DNA of 64,000 bases from Winslowiella toletana (GCF_017875465.1 NZ_JAGGMQ010000001.1:2480001-2544000); one strand, 5' to 3'. Positions 47,074-60,688 are shown, numbered from the stretch's first letter. Made by a program: numbers and translations. The notes: a model not told the origin generated them from the sequence alone.

Positions 47074-47810
47074 TGCTCACTGGTCATATGACCAGGTTTA
47101 CGCCGCAGATGTTTACGCATCTGACGGGTATCTTTCAGCAACTGCTGGGTGTCCCGCACCATCTGCGGATTACCACACAGCATAATGTGACTGGTTTCCG
47201 CATCGATTTTCAGGTTAACGGCCTGCTCCAGCTGGCCACTCTCAATCAGCGCCGGTACGCGGCCCGTCAGTGAACCGGCAACCTCTTCGCGGCTGACGAC
47301 CGTCTGAATCTGTAGTTTGCCGTTATAGCGTTGCTGTAGCTGCTGCATCAGTGGCAGATAACTGAGGTCGGCGGCAAAGCGCGCGGCGTGCACCAGTACA
47401 ATATGGCGAAAGCGATCCAGATCTTTGCCTTCCTGCAAAATCGACAGGTAAGGGCCAATGGCAGTGCCGGTGGCCAGCATCCACAGGGTTTCGCATTCGG
47501 GGATCTCGTCGAGAACAAAAAAGCCGGCGGCATCTTTGGTAATCATCAGTTCATCGCCTGGCCTCAGCGCAAACAGGCGCGGGCTAAGTTTGCCTTCCGG
47601 CACGGTGACCAGATAGAACTCGAGGTTTTTATCACTGGGAGCATTTACATAGGAGTAAGCGCGCTGCACACGTTCGCCGTCAACTTCCAGCGCCAGCTTG
47701 GCGTACTGACCAGCATTAAACGCCGCCACGGGTGCATGCACGGTGATACTGAACAAACTATCGGTCCAGTTAGTCACTTTGGTCACTTTTCCGGTGATCC
47801 ACTCAGCCAT
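47064..47810 (-). CDS. fpr: Ferredoxin/flavodoxin-NADP+ reductase
   Basis: An FAD enzyme of 248 residues that reduces flavodoxin and ferredoxin with NADPH, in E. coli part of the SoxRS response. It has the FAD-binding pattern ERVQRAYSYVNAPSDKNLEFYLV near 46-68 and GDELMITKDAAGFFVLDE near 85. The nucleotide-binding region WMLATGTAIGPYLSILQ lies near 109-125, and the C-terminus ends EHYW, the aromatic residue stacking on FAD. No clear SoxS site was recognised upstream. Confidence 0.96.
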   Translation of the reverse strand: MAEWITGKVTKVTNWTDSLFSITVHAPVAAFNAGQYAKLALEVDGERVQRAYSYVNAPSDKNLEFYLVTVPEGKLSPRLFALRPGDELMITKDAAGFFVLDEIPECETLWMLATGTAIGPYLSILQEGKDLDRFRHIVLVHAARFAADLSYLPLMQQLQQRYNGKLQIQTVVSREEVAGSLTGRVPALIESGQLEQAVNLKIDAETSHIMLCGNPQMVRDTQQLLKDTRQMRKHLRRKPGHMTSEHYW

Positions 47811-47963
47811 GAAAACTCCTTAATGGTTGATTTTAGCTCGCTATTTTCGTCTGCTGTCATCTTCGCCAGGCTGCGGGGTTTTTTCCACCCCCCAACCTGC
47901 GGCAAAGCTCGTATCGACAAATTTGCCCCGCCATTAAGCACAATCTGGACGTAGTACTATAGA

Positions 47964-48974
47964 TTACAAAATATATTGATGCAGGTCGGCATCTTTACGG
48001 TCAAGGTAGTGGATCGACTGAATGCGGCGAATGGTGCGTGATTTTCCGCGAATCAGCAGGGTTTCGGTGGTCGCCATATTGCCGTTGCGGGTGATGCCTT
48101 TTAGCAGATCGCCACTGGTGATGCCGGTGGCGGAAAAAATAACGTTATCGTTACGCGCCATCTCATCCAGTTGCAGTACTTCACCTGCCGTAATGCCCAT
48201 TTGCTGACAGCGCGCCAGTTCCTGTTCGCCAATGCGGCGATTCTCCTGATTATCGCCTTTGACCACATGACGCGCCAGTAAACGGCCCTGCATATCGCCA
48301 TCCAGCGCGCGAATCACCGCTGCGGACACCACACCTTCCGGCGCACCGCCAATGCCATACAGCACGTCAACTTCACTGTCCGGCATACAAGTAAGAATCG
48401 AGGCGGCAACGTCGCCATCAGGGATAGCGAAAACGCGCACCCCCAGCTGCTGCATCTGACGAATAATCTCATCGTGACGCGGTTTTGCCAGAATGGTGAC
48501 GGTCAGAGTGTTGAGCGGCTTGCCGAGCGCGGAGGCAATACGCTGTAAATTCTCCGCCAGCGGCAGATTCAGATCGATACAGCCTTTGGCGGCTGGTCCG
48601 ACAATCAGCTTTTCCATATACATATCAGGTGCGTGCAGGAATGTGCCTTTATCGCCGACCGCCAGTACCGCCAGCGCATTGGCCTGACCCATTGCCGTCA
48701 TACGCGTGCCTTCGATCGGGTCGACGGCGATATCTACCGCATCGCCCTTGCCGGTGCCGACCTTTTCACCGATATACAGCATCGGTGCTTCATCAATTTC
48801 CCCTTCGCCAATCACGATCTGCCCGTCAATATCGACTTTGTTCAGCGTGATGCGCATGGCATGCACGGCGGCGCCATCGGCGGTATTTTTATCTCCGCGT
48901 CCTAACCACTTATAACCAGCCAGCGCGGCAGCTTCGGTAACACGTGAAAATTCAATGGCGAGTTCTCGTTTCAT
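47964..48974 (-). CDS. glpX: Fructose-1,6-bisphosphatase, class II
   Basis: A metal-dependent fructose-1,6-bisphosphatase of gluconeogenesis, 336 residues. Visible are the metal/substrate motif IGEGEIDEAPMLYIGE near 55-70, DPIEGTRMTAMGQANALAV near 85 and a GGAPEGVVSAAVIRALDGDMQGRL stretch near 186. In E. coli glpFKX form one operon. Here glpX is downstream of glpK in the same orientation, 164 bp away, with palindromic repeats in the gap, which could lower its expression relative to glpK. Confidence 0.96.
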   Translation of the reverse strand: MKRELAIEFSRVTEAAALAGYKWLGRGDKNTADGAAVHAMRITLNKVDIDGQIVIGEGEIDEAPMLYIGEKVGTGKGDAVDIAVDPIEGTRMTAMGQANALAVLAVGDKGTFLHAPDMYMEKLIVGPAAKGCIDLNLPLAENLQRIASALGKPLNTLTVTILAKPRHDEIIRQMQQLGVRVFAIPDGDVAASILTCMPDSEVDVLYGIGGAPEGVVSAAVIRALDGDMQGRLLARHVVKGDNQENRRIGEQELARCQQMGITAGEVLQLDEMARNDNVIFSATGITSGDLLKGITRNGNMATTETLLIRGKSRTIRRIQSIHYLDRKDADLHQYIL

Positions 48975-49061
48975 GATTTGCCTCGGGGAGTAGATGAGGC
49001 GAAGAGTTTATCACAGATACACTTTGCCCCTGGGAAATGGGACAGTGCAAATCATTGACAC

Positions 49062-49129
49062 GGGCGGCGATAACGCCGTCATTGCGGGGGAACATGAAAT
49101 ATATTGTAGGGGCGGCGTTATCGCCGCCC
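49062..49129. repeat. GC-rich palindromic repeats (REP-like) between glpK and glpX
   Basis: A perfect copy, GGGCGGCG and CGCCGCCC around TTAT, lies at 49110-49129, and a degenerate copy (GGGCGGCGATAACGCCGTC) at 49062-49080. With its left flank the full copy shares about 24 of 25 bases with 53958-53982 (GTAGGGGCGGCG... in both). Such hairpins could protect the upstream glpFK message and limit readthrough into glpX. Confidence 0.8.
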
Positions 49130-49138
49130 ACAACAGGA

Positions 49139-50653
<1,515 letters not shown>

Positions 50654-50685
50654 TCAATTCCTGATGGTGTAAAGGATGAGCACAA

Positions 50686-51543
50686 TTACGCTTTACGTTG
50701 TTCAGTGCGCGCGACGGGCTTTTCTGCTTTCTCGTCATCATCAATGCAAACATCGCATGGCAGGTGACGACCAATCAAGGCACGATATCCGAATGCGCCC
50801 AGGCATGCGCCGACTAATGGTCCAAAAATCGGAACCAGGAAGTAAGGGATGTCACGTGCGCCAGTGAAGGCCACTTCACCCCAGCCTGCTAACCAGGCGA
50901 AGACTTTAGGTCCGAAGTCACGGGCCGGATTCAGCGCAAAGCCGGTCAGTGGACCCATGGATGCGCCGATTATCGCAATCAGCAGGCCAATCAGCAGCGG
51001 CGCCAGTGGACCACGCGGGATGCCGTTGCCGTCATCGGTCAGCGCCATAATCAGCGCCATCAGTACGGCGGTAATCACCATTTCCACCAGGAACGCCTGA
51101 CCGACACCGATATGCGGGTTCGGATAGGTGGAGAAGATGCCGGCAAGGTCGAGGCTTTCCGTGCTGCCGCGTACCATCTGGTGCGTTTGTTCGAAATCGA
51201 TAAACAGATTGTAGTAAAGACCATAGACCAGCGCTGCTGCACAGAAGGCGCCGGCGACCTGGGCGACGATATAAGGCAGGACCTTACGGCGTTCAAAGCA
51301 GGCGAACAGCCACAGCGCGACGGTAACCGCCGGGTTAAGGTGAGCGCCGGAAATCGCCGAGCTCATATAGATCGCCATGGAGACGCCAAGGCCCCAGATG
51401 ATACTGATTTCCCACTGACCAAAACTGGCGCCAGCCAGTTTCAGCGCGGCAACACAGCCAGCACCAAAGAAAATAATTAAACCGGTGCCGAGAAACTCGG
51501 CGATGCACTGACCTTTAAGCGAACTTGTTGCTGTCTGGCTCAT
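50686..51543 (-). CDS. glpF: Glycerol uptake facilitator
   Basis: An aquaglyceroporin of the inner membrane, 285 residues, six membrane helices plus two half-helices. Both NPA boxes are present: HLNPAVTVA near 66-74 and FALNPARDFGPK near 200-211, the Arg being the selectivity-filter residue. The C-terminus after about residue 265 is charged and cytoplasmic. It is the first gene of the glpFKX unit, with an operator-like palindrome upstream. Confidence 0.97.
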   Translation of the reverse strand: MSQTATSSLKGQCIAEFLGTGLIIFFGAGCVAALKLAGASFGQWEISIIWGLGVSMAIYMSSAISGAHLNPAVTVALWLFACFERRKVLPYIVAQVAGAFCAAALVYGLYYNLFIDFEQTHQMVRGSTESLDLAGIFSTYPNPHIGVGQAFLVEMVITAVLMALIMALTDDGNGIPRGPLAPLLIGLLIAIIGASMGPLTGFALNPARDFGPKVFAWLAGWGEVAFTGARDIPYFLVPIFGPLVGACLGAFGYRALIGRHLPCDVCIDDDEKAEKPVARTEQRKA

Positions 51544-51630
51544 AGTGAAATTCCTGAAGGCGAGGTTAAATGTTGTCGTTCTTTGTTTTCATTCATCAGT
51601 CACCCCGATCTAATGTAGGGCTGATGTAAA

Positions 51631-51654
51631 TTTATCGTTAACGAGCATAATCGA
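51631..51654. promoter_or_regulatory. Probable GlpR operator upstream of glpF
   Basis: The near-palindrome TATCGTTAACGAGCATAA, centred on CGTTAACG at 51636-51643, resembles the GlpR operator half-sites (TTCG...CGAA type). It is about 90 bp before glpF. The interval 51544-51981 (438 bp) lies between divergent glpF and zapB and should carry both promoters and possibly CRP sites. I find no gene in it. Confidence 0.55.
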
Positions 51655-51981
51655 GAAATAGCGAAATCAAAAACTGTGTACTACGTCATAAAAATGCGCG
51701 CTTTCGCGTCTTTTGGTTTTCCAAAAGCATCATAAAAGTGGTTAAAAAAGTTTCAATACGGTTGTTTGGTGCTGAAAAAGCCAAAGCGCTACTCTTACCT
51801 ACCAGTTTTAAGCATAAGCTGAAAATTGTTACAGACTGCACTCTGCGCAGGTTCGTTGCTGGACTTGGGGTGACAGGCTACATACAATCGGGGAATCGTT
51901 GCTATCCGCGGAGTTTTCGATAAACCTCACAGTCAGCGGCTAGCATCATCAACGCCTTGCGATTAAGGAGAGGTTATAAAG

Positions 51982-52221
51982 ATGTCATTTGAAGTGTTCG
52001 AGAAACTGGAAGCGAAAGTCCAGCAGGCGATTGATACCATCACCCTGCTGCAGATGGAAATTGAAGAGCTGAAAGAGCAAAACAGTACGCTGAAGCAGGA
52101 AGTGAATCAGGTTTCGGGCAACACCGAATCACTGGTGCGCGAAAACCAGCAGCTGAAAGAAGAGCAGCATGTGTGGCAGGATCGTCTGCGTGCATTGCTG
52201 GGAAAGATGGAAGAAGTCTGA
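51982..52221 (+). CDS. zapB: Cell division protein ZapB
   Basis: A small cytoplasmic coiled-coil protein of 79 residues that links ZapA-bound FtsZ rings to MatP and the terminus region. Nearly the whole sequence is a heptad-repeat coiled coil ([25 protein letters not shown] onward), as expected. A TTAAGGAGAGGTT ribosome site precedes the ATG. It is divergent from glpF and converges on rraA, with a terminator between. Confidence 0.96.
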   Translation: MSFEVFEKLEAKVQQAIDTITLLQMEIEELKEQNSTLKQEVNQVSGNTESLVRENQQLKEEQHVWQDRLRALLGKMEEV

Positions 52222-52245
52222 TCGGCGCGCAATGACAGAAATTAG

Positions 52246-52270
52246 AACGGGCGCCGCAGGCGCCCGTTTT
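52246..52270. terminator. Terminator between zapB and rraA
   Basis: ACGGGCGCC and GGCGCCCGT pair around GCA, followed by TTTG on the plus strand. It lies between the converging stops of zapB and rraA and can form on both messages. Confidence 0.8.
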
Positions 52271-52285
52271 GCTTTGTATGAAAGG

Positions 52286-52771
52286 CTACTCGATATCCAG
52301 TGGATCTTCAGAGAGGATCATACCGGTATTATCGGCATACAGATGATCACCGGAGAAGAAGGTGACGCCGCCGAAGTTAACCCGGATGTCGCTCTCACCA
52401 ATGCCTTCACCCGCCGCACCCACCGGAATCGCGGCAATCGCCTGAATACCAATATCCAGCTCTTCCAGATCGTCGACCTGGCGCACCGAGCCATAGACCA
52501 CAATGCCTTCCCACTCGTTTTGCACCGCCAGACGCGCCAGCGCAGCATCAACCAGTGCGCGACGGACGGAACCGCCGCCATCAATCAGCAATATACGCCC
52601 GCGGCCGTTCTCTTCCAGCAGATCGTACAGCAGCCCGTTGTCCTCGAAACATTTCACTGTGATGATCTGCCCACCAAAGGAGGTGCGGCCACCAAAGTTC
52701 GAAAATAGCGGTTCCACAACATTCACTTCTTCATGATAGATGTCGCAGAGTTCGGAAGTATCGTATTTCAT
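52286..52771 (-). CDS. rraA: Ribonuclease E activity regulator RraA
   Basis: A 161-residue trimeric protein that binds RNase E and dampens mRNA decay. It shows the family pattern [29 protein letters not shown] at the start, [22 protein letters not shown] near 61-82 and a [16 protein letters not shown] stretch near 93. It lies between zapB and menA as in E. coli. No methyltransferase features are present, despite the old name MenG. Confidence 0.96.
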   Translation of the reverse strand: MKYDTSELCDIYHEEVNVVEPLFSNFGGRTSFGGQIITVKCFEDNGLLYDLLEENGRGRILLIDGGGSVRRALVDAALARLAVQNEWEGIVVYGSVRQVDDLEELDIGIQAIAAIPVGAAGEGIGESDIRVNFGGVTFFSGDHLYADNTGMILSEDPLDIE

Positions 52772-52875
52772 AGGAGTTTCGTCTGTTTGCCACAGGAGCG
52801 CTAAGTATATCGCTTATTGGCTGATGTTGGCAAAATCATCAATTGTCAGAAATCAGGGACATTTGTCACCTGGCG

Positions 52876-53802
52876 TTAACTCAGTATCAGGCCCAGCGCG
52901 AACAGTACATTGACCAGCAGCGCCATCTTTACCGTCTTCTCCAGCATTGGACGCATCGCCAGTGGGCTGGTTTCCCGCAGGATATAGCGCGTTTGCTGGT
53001 AAATCAGTGGTGCTGCTAACAGAAACAACCAGCTACCAGCGGTTTGTGAAGCGAACAGGGCAAAAAAGGCGAAGCACAGCAGCGCGCAGGATAATAATCC
53101 GGCATGGTAGCAGCGCGCGTTAACCGGGCCGAGGCGTACCGCCAGCGTAAACTTGCCATTCTGGCGGTCGCTGTCGATATCACGCAGATTATTTACATTC
53201 AGTACCGCCGCCGCCAGTAAACCACAGGCGGTCGCTGGCAGCAGATCAATCAGGTTCAGATTGTGGGTTTGCAGATACTGGCTGCCATTGACGCCCAGCC
53301 AGCCGAAAAAGATCAGCACCGACAGATCGCCGAGGCCGAGATAGCCATACGGCTTCTTACCGACGGTATAGGCAATCGCTGCCGCCATCGCCAGCCCGCC
53401 AAGCGCAATAAAGCCCAGCATATCGCTGAGGGTGGTGCAGGCCAGCACCACCAGCGCTATGCCGGAGAATATCGTGATTACCGCCGTTAACACTAATGCC
53501 GAACGCATCTGTAACGGACTGATAGCGCCTTTCTGCATGCCACGCAACGGGCCAATACGTTGCGGGGTATCGCTACCTTTCTGCGCATCGCCGTAATCGT
53601 TAGCCAGGTTAGACAGAATTTGCAGCAGGGCGGTGGTCAGCAGGGTAAGCAACGCGATGCCAGGGGTAAAATGTCCCTGCCAGTAAGCCAGCGCCGAACC
53701 GTTGATAATCGAAGCAAAGGCCAGCGGCAGCGTACGCAGTCGCAAGCTTTCCAGCCAGGCGCGCGAGGCCGTGAGACGTGGCGCCAGTTGAATATTTTCC
53801 AT
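52876..53802 (-). CDS. menA: 1,4-dihydroxy-2-naphthoate octaprenyltransferase
   Basis: Attaches the prenyl chain in menaquinone synthesis. The 308-residue UbiA-family membrane protein has about eight to nine helices and the Asp-rich motifs NLANDYGDAQKGSD near 69-82 and NNLRDIDSDRQNGKFTL near 198-214, which bind prenyl diphosphate with Mg. ATG at 53802 gives the E. coli length; an extension to 53889 is possible but adds no family sequence. It is followed by rraA across 104 bp. Confidence 0.96.
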   Translation of the reverse strand: MENIQLAPRLTASRAWLESLRLRTLPLAFASIINGSALAYWQGHFTPGIALLTLLTTALLQILSNLANDYGDAQKGSDTPQRIGPLRGMQKGAISPLQMRSALVLTAVITIFSGIALVVLACTTLSDMLGFIALGGLAMAAAIAYTVGKKPYGYLGLGDLSVLIFFGWLGVNGSQYLQTHNLNLIDLLPATACGLLAAAVLNVNNLRDIDSDRQNGKFTLAVRLGPVNARCYHAGLLSCALLCFAFFALFASQTAGSWLFLLAAPLIYQQTRYILRETSPLAMRPMLEKTVKMALLVNVLFALGLILS

Positions 53803-53926
53803 AGATTTCACCGGATGGTCGCAGATACGGATTGAACGCTTACCGGCAGTGTACGTGGAGGCAGGAGGGGAAAAATTAATCTTCGTCAATAAAGAAGGGG
53901 ATTGGCAGGGGATTCGTCGGTGAAAC

Positions 53927-53981
53927 GGGAGCCGTTAACGGCTCCCCTACAAACCACGTAGGGGCGGCGTTGTCGCCGCCC
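53927..53981. repeat. Tandem palindromes between menA and hslU
   Basis: Two hairpins in a row: GGGAGCCG/CGGCTCCC around TTAA (53927-53946) and GGGCGGCG/CGCCGCCC around TTGT (53962-53981). The bridge can also pair, CCCCTAC (53944-53950) with GTAGGGG (53958-53964), giving alternative folds. The first matches the hairpin after mutM, the second the repeats near tdh and glpK. They lie just after the hslU stop on the minus strand and probably end or protect the hslVU message. Confidence 0.85.
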
Positions 53982-53991
53982 GTGCGAACGA

Positions 53992-55323
53992 TTACAGAAT
54001 AAAGCGGCTGAGATCTTCGTCAGCAATCAGCACATCCAGATGTTTACCCACATAGGCTGCATCAATGGTGATGGATTCACCCTGACGATCGCTGGCGTCA
54101 TAGGAGATATCTTCCATCAGACGCTCCAGCACGGTATGCAGGCGACGCGCACCGATATTCTCGGTGGATTCGTTAACCTGCCATGCTGCTTCAGCGATAC
54201 GACGGATACCGTCTTCGGTAAAGTCAACTGTGACCCCTTCGGTGCCCATCAGCGCTTTGTACTGCACGGAGATGGAAGCGTTAGGCTCAGTCAGAATGCG
54301 TTCAAAGTCATTAACCGTCAGCGCCTGTAGCTCAACACGAATTGGCAGACGACCCTGCAGTTCCGGAATCAAATCAGAAGGCTTGGCCACCTGGAAGGCA
54401 CCGGAGGCGATAAACAGAATATGGTCAGTTTTCACCATGCCATGTTTAGTCGATACGGTACAACCTTCCACCAGCGGCAGCAGGTCGCGCTGTACGCCTT
54501 CACGCGACACATCCGGACCGGAAGACTCACCGCGTTTACAGATTTTGTCGATCTCATCGATAAACACGATACCGTGCTGCTCGACGGCCTCGATCGCTTC
54601 CTGCTTCAGCTCTTCCGGGTTAACCAGTTTCGCCGCTTCTTCTTCGATCAGCAGCTTCATCGCTTCTTTGATCTTCAGCTTACGCGGTTTCTGCTTCTGG
54701 CCGCCCAGATTCTGGAACATCGACTGCAACTGATTGGTCATCTCCTCCATGCCTGGAGGCGCCATAATCTCTACGCCCATTGAGGAGGCGGCGAGATCGA
54801 TCTCAATCTCTTTGTCGTCCAGCTGGCCTTCACGCAGCTTTTTACGGAACGACTGGCGCGCTGCAGAAGGTTCTGCTGCTGCTTCGGCCTGACCCCAGTT
54901 GTTTTTCGCTGGAGGGATCAGAACGTCAAGAATGCGCTCTTCGGCCATCTCTTCAGCACGATAGCGGTTTTTATCGATGGCGGTCATCCGCACCATTTTC
55001 AGTGCGGCGTCAGTCAGATCGCGGATAATTGAATCCACTTCTTTCCCGACATAGCCCACTTCGGTGAATTTGGTCGCTTCAACTTTGATAAAAGGCGCAT
55101 GCGCCAGCTTGGCAAGACGACGGGCGATTTCGGTTTTACCGACGCCGGTTGGACCGATCATCAGAATATTTTTTGGCGTGACTTCATGCCGTAATTCTTC
55201 GTCCAGTTGCATGCGGCGCCAGCGGTTGCGCAGGGCGATAGCCACGGCTTTTTTCGCGCCGTCCTGGCCAATGATAAATCGATTTAGTTCGCTGACGATT
55301 TCGCGCGGAGTCATTTCAGACAT
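53992..55323 (-). CDS. hslU: ATP-dependent protease ATPase subunit HslU
   Basis: The AAA+ unfoldase of the HslUV protease. The 443-residue protein has Walker [16 protein letters not shown] near 57-71, the GYVG pore loop in [11 protein letters not shown] near 88-98, an inserted I-domain (about 110-240), Walker B FIDEIDKI near 252 and a C-terminal tail DLSRFIL that docks into HslV. It follows hslV by 11 bp and is followed by tandem hairpins. Confidence 0.97.
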   Translation of the reverse strand: MSEMTPREIVSELNRFIIGQDGAKKAVAIALRNRWRRMQLDEELRHEVTPKNILMIGPTGVGKTEIARRLAKLAHAPFIKVEATKFTEVGYVGKEVDSIIRDLTDAALKMVRMTAIDKNRYRAEEMAEERILDVLIPPAKNNWGQAEAAAEPSAARQSFRKKLREGQLDDKEIEIDLAASSMGVEIMAPPGMEEMTNQLQSMFQNLGGQKQKPRKLKIKEAMKLLIEEEAAKLVNPEELKQEAIEAVEQHGIVFIDEIDKICKRGESSGPDVSREGVQRDLLPLVEGCTVSTKHGMVKTDHILFIASGAFQVAKPSDLIPELQGRLPIRVELQALTVNDFERILTEPNASISVQYKALMGTEGVTVDFTEDGIRRIAEAAWQVNESTENIGARRLHTVLERLMEDISYDASDRQGESITIDAAYVGKHLDVLIADEDLSRFIL

Positions 55324-55334
55324 AATTAGGATCC

Positions 55335-55865
55335 TTACGCTTTGGACGGAAGTTCTTCAATGGTGAGATTATGGTTGGTGTAGATGCAGATATCACCTGC
55401 AATGCCCAACGCTTTTTCCACGATATCGCGTGCGCCAATATCGGTATTTTCCAGCAGCGCGCGCGCGGCTGCCTGAGCGTAAGGACCACCTGAACCGATG
55501 GCAATAAGATCGTTTTCGGGCTGAATCACGTCACCGTTACCGGTGATAATCAGCGAGGCGTTTTCGTCGGCGACAGCCAGCAGGGCTTCCAGCTTGCGCA
55601 GCATACGGTCGGTACGCCAGTCTTTCGCCAGTTCCACAGCGGCTTTAACCAGATGACCCTGGTGCATTTCCAGTTTACGTTCAAAAAGTTCAAACAGGGT
55701 AAAGGCATCTGCAGTGCCGCCAGCAAATCCGGCGATCACCTTGTCGTTGTAGAGACGACGCACTTTTTTAACATTGCCTTTCATCACGGTATTGCCGAGA
55801 GTAGCCTGGCCATCGCCGCCAATCACTACCTGGCCGTTGCGTCGTACACTTACTATTGTTGTCAC
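55335..55865 (-). CDS. hslV: ATP-dependent protease peptidase subunit HslV
   Basis: The threonine peptidase of HslUV, a dodecamer that degrades proteins unfolded by HslU. The start is GTG at 55865, giving 176 residues as in E. coli. After removal of the initiator Met, Thr1 of [10 protein letters not shown] is the nucleophile. [21 protein letters not shown] near 28-48 and a C-terminal [18 protein letters not shown] are standard. It is first in hslVU and driven by a sigma-32 promoter that overlaps the ftsN stop codon. Confidence 0.97.
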   Translation of the reverse strand: MTTIVSVRRNGQVVIGGDGQATLGNTVMKGNVKKVRRLYNDKVIAGFAGGTADAFTLFELFERKLEMHQGHLVKAAVELAKDWRTDRMLRKLEALLAVADENASLIITGNGDVIQPENDLIAIGSGGPYAQAAARALLENTDIGARDIVEKALGIAGDICIYTNHNLTIEELPSKA

Positions 55866-55931
55866 GGGCAGACCCCTTGTTGCAGTCGGAAGATGTCCCC
55901 GCACACAAGGTACGGGGCATTATGCAACAAG

Positions 55932-55958
55932 ATATGGGGCGAGTTTGGCGGGTTTCAA
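55932..55958 (-). promoter_or_regulatory. Sigma-32 (heat-shock) promoter of hslVU
   Basis: Read on the minus strand, TTGAAA (55953-55958) and CCCCATAT (55932-55939) are 13 bp apart, matching the sigma-32 consensus very well. It lies about 67 bp before the hslV start and the -35 box overlaps the ftsN TGA at 55955-55957. Confidence 0.9.
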
Positions 55959-56851
55959 CCCCCGATGGCGAGGGGAATGCAGTTTGAGTGGCCAGAACTG
56001 CGCAGACGCTTCAGGGTGCTGTCGGCACTGGCGCGATTGTTATACGGTCCCACGACCACGCGATTCCAGCCGCCGCCGGTGGTAATCCGGCTTTCGAAGC
56101 CTTCAAACGCCAGCGCCGCACGCACGGATTCGGCCTGATCGGTGCCTTTAAAGGAACCACACTGTACCATCCAGCTTTGCGCCTTCGGTTTCTCTTCTTT
56201 CTCTTTCGCTTTCACCGTTTCCTGCGGTTTGCTGGCCTGCGCAGGCGGCGCCTGGCGTGCCGGCTCGCGGGTGATCGGTGCGGCGGGCTGGGTCTGCTGT
56301 TGCGGCATACGTGACTGCTGCTGCAACTGGTTTTGCTGCAACATCCGCTGCTGCTGTTGCTGAACCTGTTGTTGCTGCTGTTGATGCTGAATCGTCTGCT
56401 GACGTTGCGCCGGAGTCTGTTCATTCCACGGTACTTCGTTTAGCTGCGTCGGCTGCTGGCGCATATCGGCCTGCATCTGCTCCAGCAGCTGGCGCTGCTC
56501 GTCAGTCAGCTGAGTCTGGGAATGCACTTCGCCACCAGCAGAAGGTTCTGTCGGTGACGGCACGCCAATCTGACGATTTTCCAGCTCTTTAATGTAGCGC
56601 CAGCGCTCTTCCGGTTTTGGCGGCAAGCCATTACCTGCGGCTTTGTGGTTAGGGATAACCGGCGTATCGTCTTTCTTGTGGTGAGCGAGAAACCACAGCA
56701 CACCGATAAAAGCGATCAATACCGCGACTGCCAGTACCACCATAAATTTGGAAACACCTGAACCACTGCTGCGTTTTTTGCTGCGGCCGGTGGGTTTTTT
56801 GCGACGCGTCCCTGTCGAACGCCCGCGGCCTACATAATCTTTTTGTGCCAC
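55955..56851 (-). CDS. ftsN: Cell division protein FtsN
   Basis: An essential divisome protein that triggers septal peptidoglycan synthesis. The 298 residues comprise a short basic cytoplasmic tail (1-34), one membrane helix (about 35-55), a periplasmic linker with a Gln-rich stretch (about 130-190, several runs of 4-6 Gln) and a C-terminal SPOR domain (about 222-298). The SPOR domain has two Cys (QCGSFKG and SNCIPL) that should form a disulfide. It lies between cytR and hslV as in E. coli. Confidence 0.95.
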   Translation of the reverse strand: MAQKDYVGRGRSTGTRRKKPTGRSKKRSSGSGVSKFMVVLAVAVLIAFIGVLWFLAHHKKDDTPVIPNHKAAGNGLPPKPEERWRYIKELENRQIGVPSPTEPSAGGEVHSQTQLTDEQRQLLEQMQADMRQQPTQLNEVPWNEQTPAQRQQTIQHQQQQQQVQQQQQRMLQQNQLQQQSRMPQQQTQPAAPITREPARQAPPAQASKPQETVKAKEKEEKPKAQSWMVQCGSFKGTDQAESVRAALAFEGFESRITTGGGWNRVVVGPYNNRASADSTLKRLRSSGHSNCIPLAIGG

Positions 56852-57033
56852 TATCGTTCCGCTAATATCAAATAAGAAAAGGCACGCCGGGCAAAAATTT
56901 GCAATGCGTGCGAAAAGTCAGCACTTTATGAGCCTGGCGATTAGCCGGACATGTTACTCAAGGGCTGGAAGTTTGACCAGCAGTGAGTCACCCAGGAATC
57001 GGCTGAATCTCACCGTATCAGGAAAATTTCCGG

Positions 57034-58068
57034 CTACTTATGCCGGGTGGCGCGTGCGCTGCTGCCGCGGATTTTTAGTTCAAAATCAAGCAAACGGGAG
57101 CCATTGCTGACCACTTTTCCCTGCAGCTGTTCCAGTAACAATAGCATCGCTTCACGACCAATATTAAAACGCGGTTGCGCGACAGTGGTCAGTTGCGGGT
57201 CACTGTAACGAGCCAGTTCGATGTCGTCAAAGCCTACCAGCGACAGATCCTGCGGTACATGCAGGCCGCTGCTTTTGGCCTGCGACATCGCGCCCAGCGC
57301 CATAATGTCGCTATGGCAGAACAGCGCATCGGGTGGCTGCGGCAGAGCCATCAGCTGCTTCAGCGCCCTGGCGCCGGCTTCAAAAGTAAAATCGCCGCGC
57401 ACAATATATTCCGGCTCTACCGGCAGGCCATTACGCCGCAGCGCCTGGATATAACCCTGCAAGCGATAGTGGCACAGCGGCATCTCTTCTGGCCCGGCAA
57501 TACAGGCGATACGGCGATGACCCAGCTGATGCAGATGATTAACGGCTTCAAACGCAGCGGTGAGGTTGTCGATATGCACCGTTGGCAGTTCCAGTTCCGG
57601 TGCAAACTCATTGGCCATCACCATCGGCGGCAGATTGCGTTGCTCTTCTATTCCGGTATCAAAGGGTACCTGCGAGCCGAGCAGCACCATGCCATCGATT
57701 TGCCGCGTCAGCATCAGATTTAAAAATGAGGTTTCCTGCTGATTCTGATGGGCGCAGTCGCCAATCAGCACCAGATAGTTTTCCTGCGCGGCAGTCACTT
57801 CAATGCCGCGAATAATTTCGCTGAAAAAGGGATCGCAGATGTCCGGCACAATAACCAGGATGGTGCGTGATTCGCTACGTCTGGCGTTGCGCGCCAGCGC
57901 ATGTGGCGAGTAGCCGACGTCAATCACCGCCTGCTCCACTTTCTGTCGCGTTGCGACTGAAACCTTCTCCGGGTTCATCAGTGCGCGTGACACGGTGGCC
58001 GTTGATACGCCTGCTCTTTCAGCCACGTCTTTCATGGTGGCTGCCGTTGTCTGTTGATTCTGCTCCAA
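57034..58068 (-). CDS. cytR: Transcriptional repressor CytR
   Basis: A LacI-family repressor that controls nucleoside uptake and breakdown genes and responds to cytidine. The DNA-binding head is clear: ATMKDVAERAGVSTATVSRALMNPEKV at about 10-36. The sugar-binding-like core has ILVIVPDICDPFFSEIIRGIE near 69, and ANEFAPELELPTVHIDNL near 150. The TTG at 58068 is chosen: it gives eleven residues before MKD, as in E. coli, and has AGGAG upstream; GTG codons at 58071 or 58083 are alternatives. Its probable target nupC is also in the window. Confidence 0.94.
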   Translation of the reverse strand: MEQNQQTTAATMKDVAERAGVSTATVSRALMNPEKVSVATRQKVEQAVIDVGYSPHALARNARRSESRTILVIVPDICDPFFSEIIRGIEVTAAQENYLVLIGDCAHQNQQETSFLNLMLTRQIDGMVLLGSQVPFDTGIEEQRNLPPMVMANEFAPELELPTVHIDNLTAAFEAVNHLHQLGHRRIACIAGPEEMPLCHYRLQGYIQALRRNGLPVEPEYIVRGDFTFEAGARALKQLMALPQPPDALFCHSDIMALGAMSQAKSSGLHVPQDLSLVGFDDIELARYSDPQLTTVAQPRFNIGREAMLLLLEQLQGKVVSNGSRLLDFELKIRGSSARATRHK

Positions 58069-58274
58069 CACTTTTCTCCTCACGCCAGCGAAGCTGGCCT
58101 GACCAACTGAATTTTCTTTAGATTTTCATCGCCACTTTCTGCGGCCATTAGCTGATGGTCATCTCATTCTTAACAGATTGCGCCGGGTGCTGTTACTTAA
58201 TTTGCATAAAAAGTGTGACTTGTGCGACTTTTTTCGATCCTGCTCGCACAACTGTTGTCGTCGTCAGTCATTCA

Positions 58275-60671
<2,397 letters not shown>

Positions 60672-60688
60672 TTAACTGAGGTTTTCCC

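Noticed and set aside
51738..51923. 61-codon plus-strand frame between glpF and zapB
   Set aside because: No ribosome site or recognisable features; it lies in the expected promoter region.
53803..53889. N-terminal extension of menA to 53889
   Set aside because: Adds 29 residues not seen in the family; the ATG at 53802 gives the usual 308 residues.
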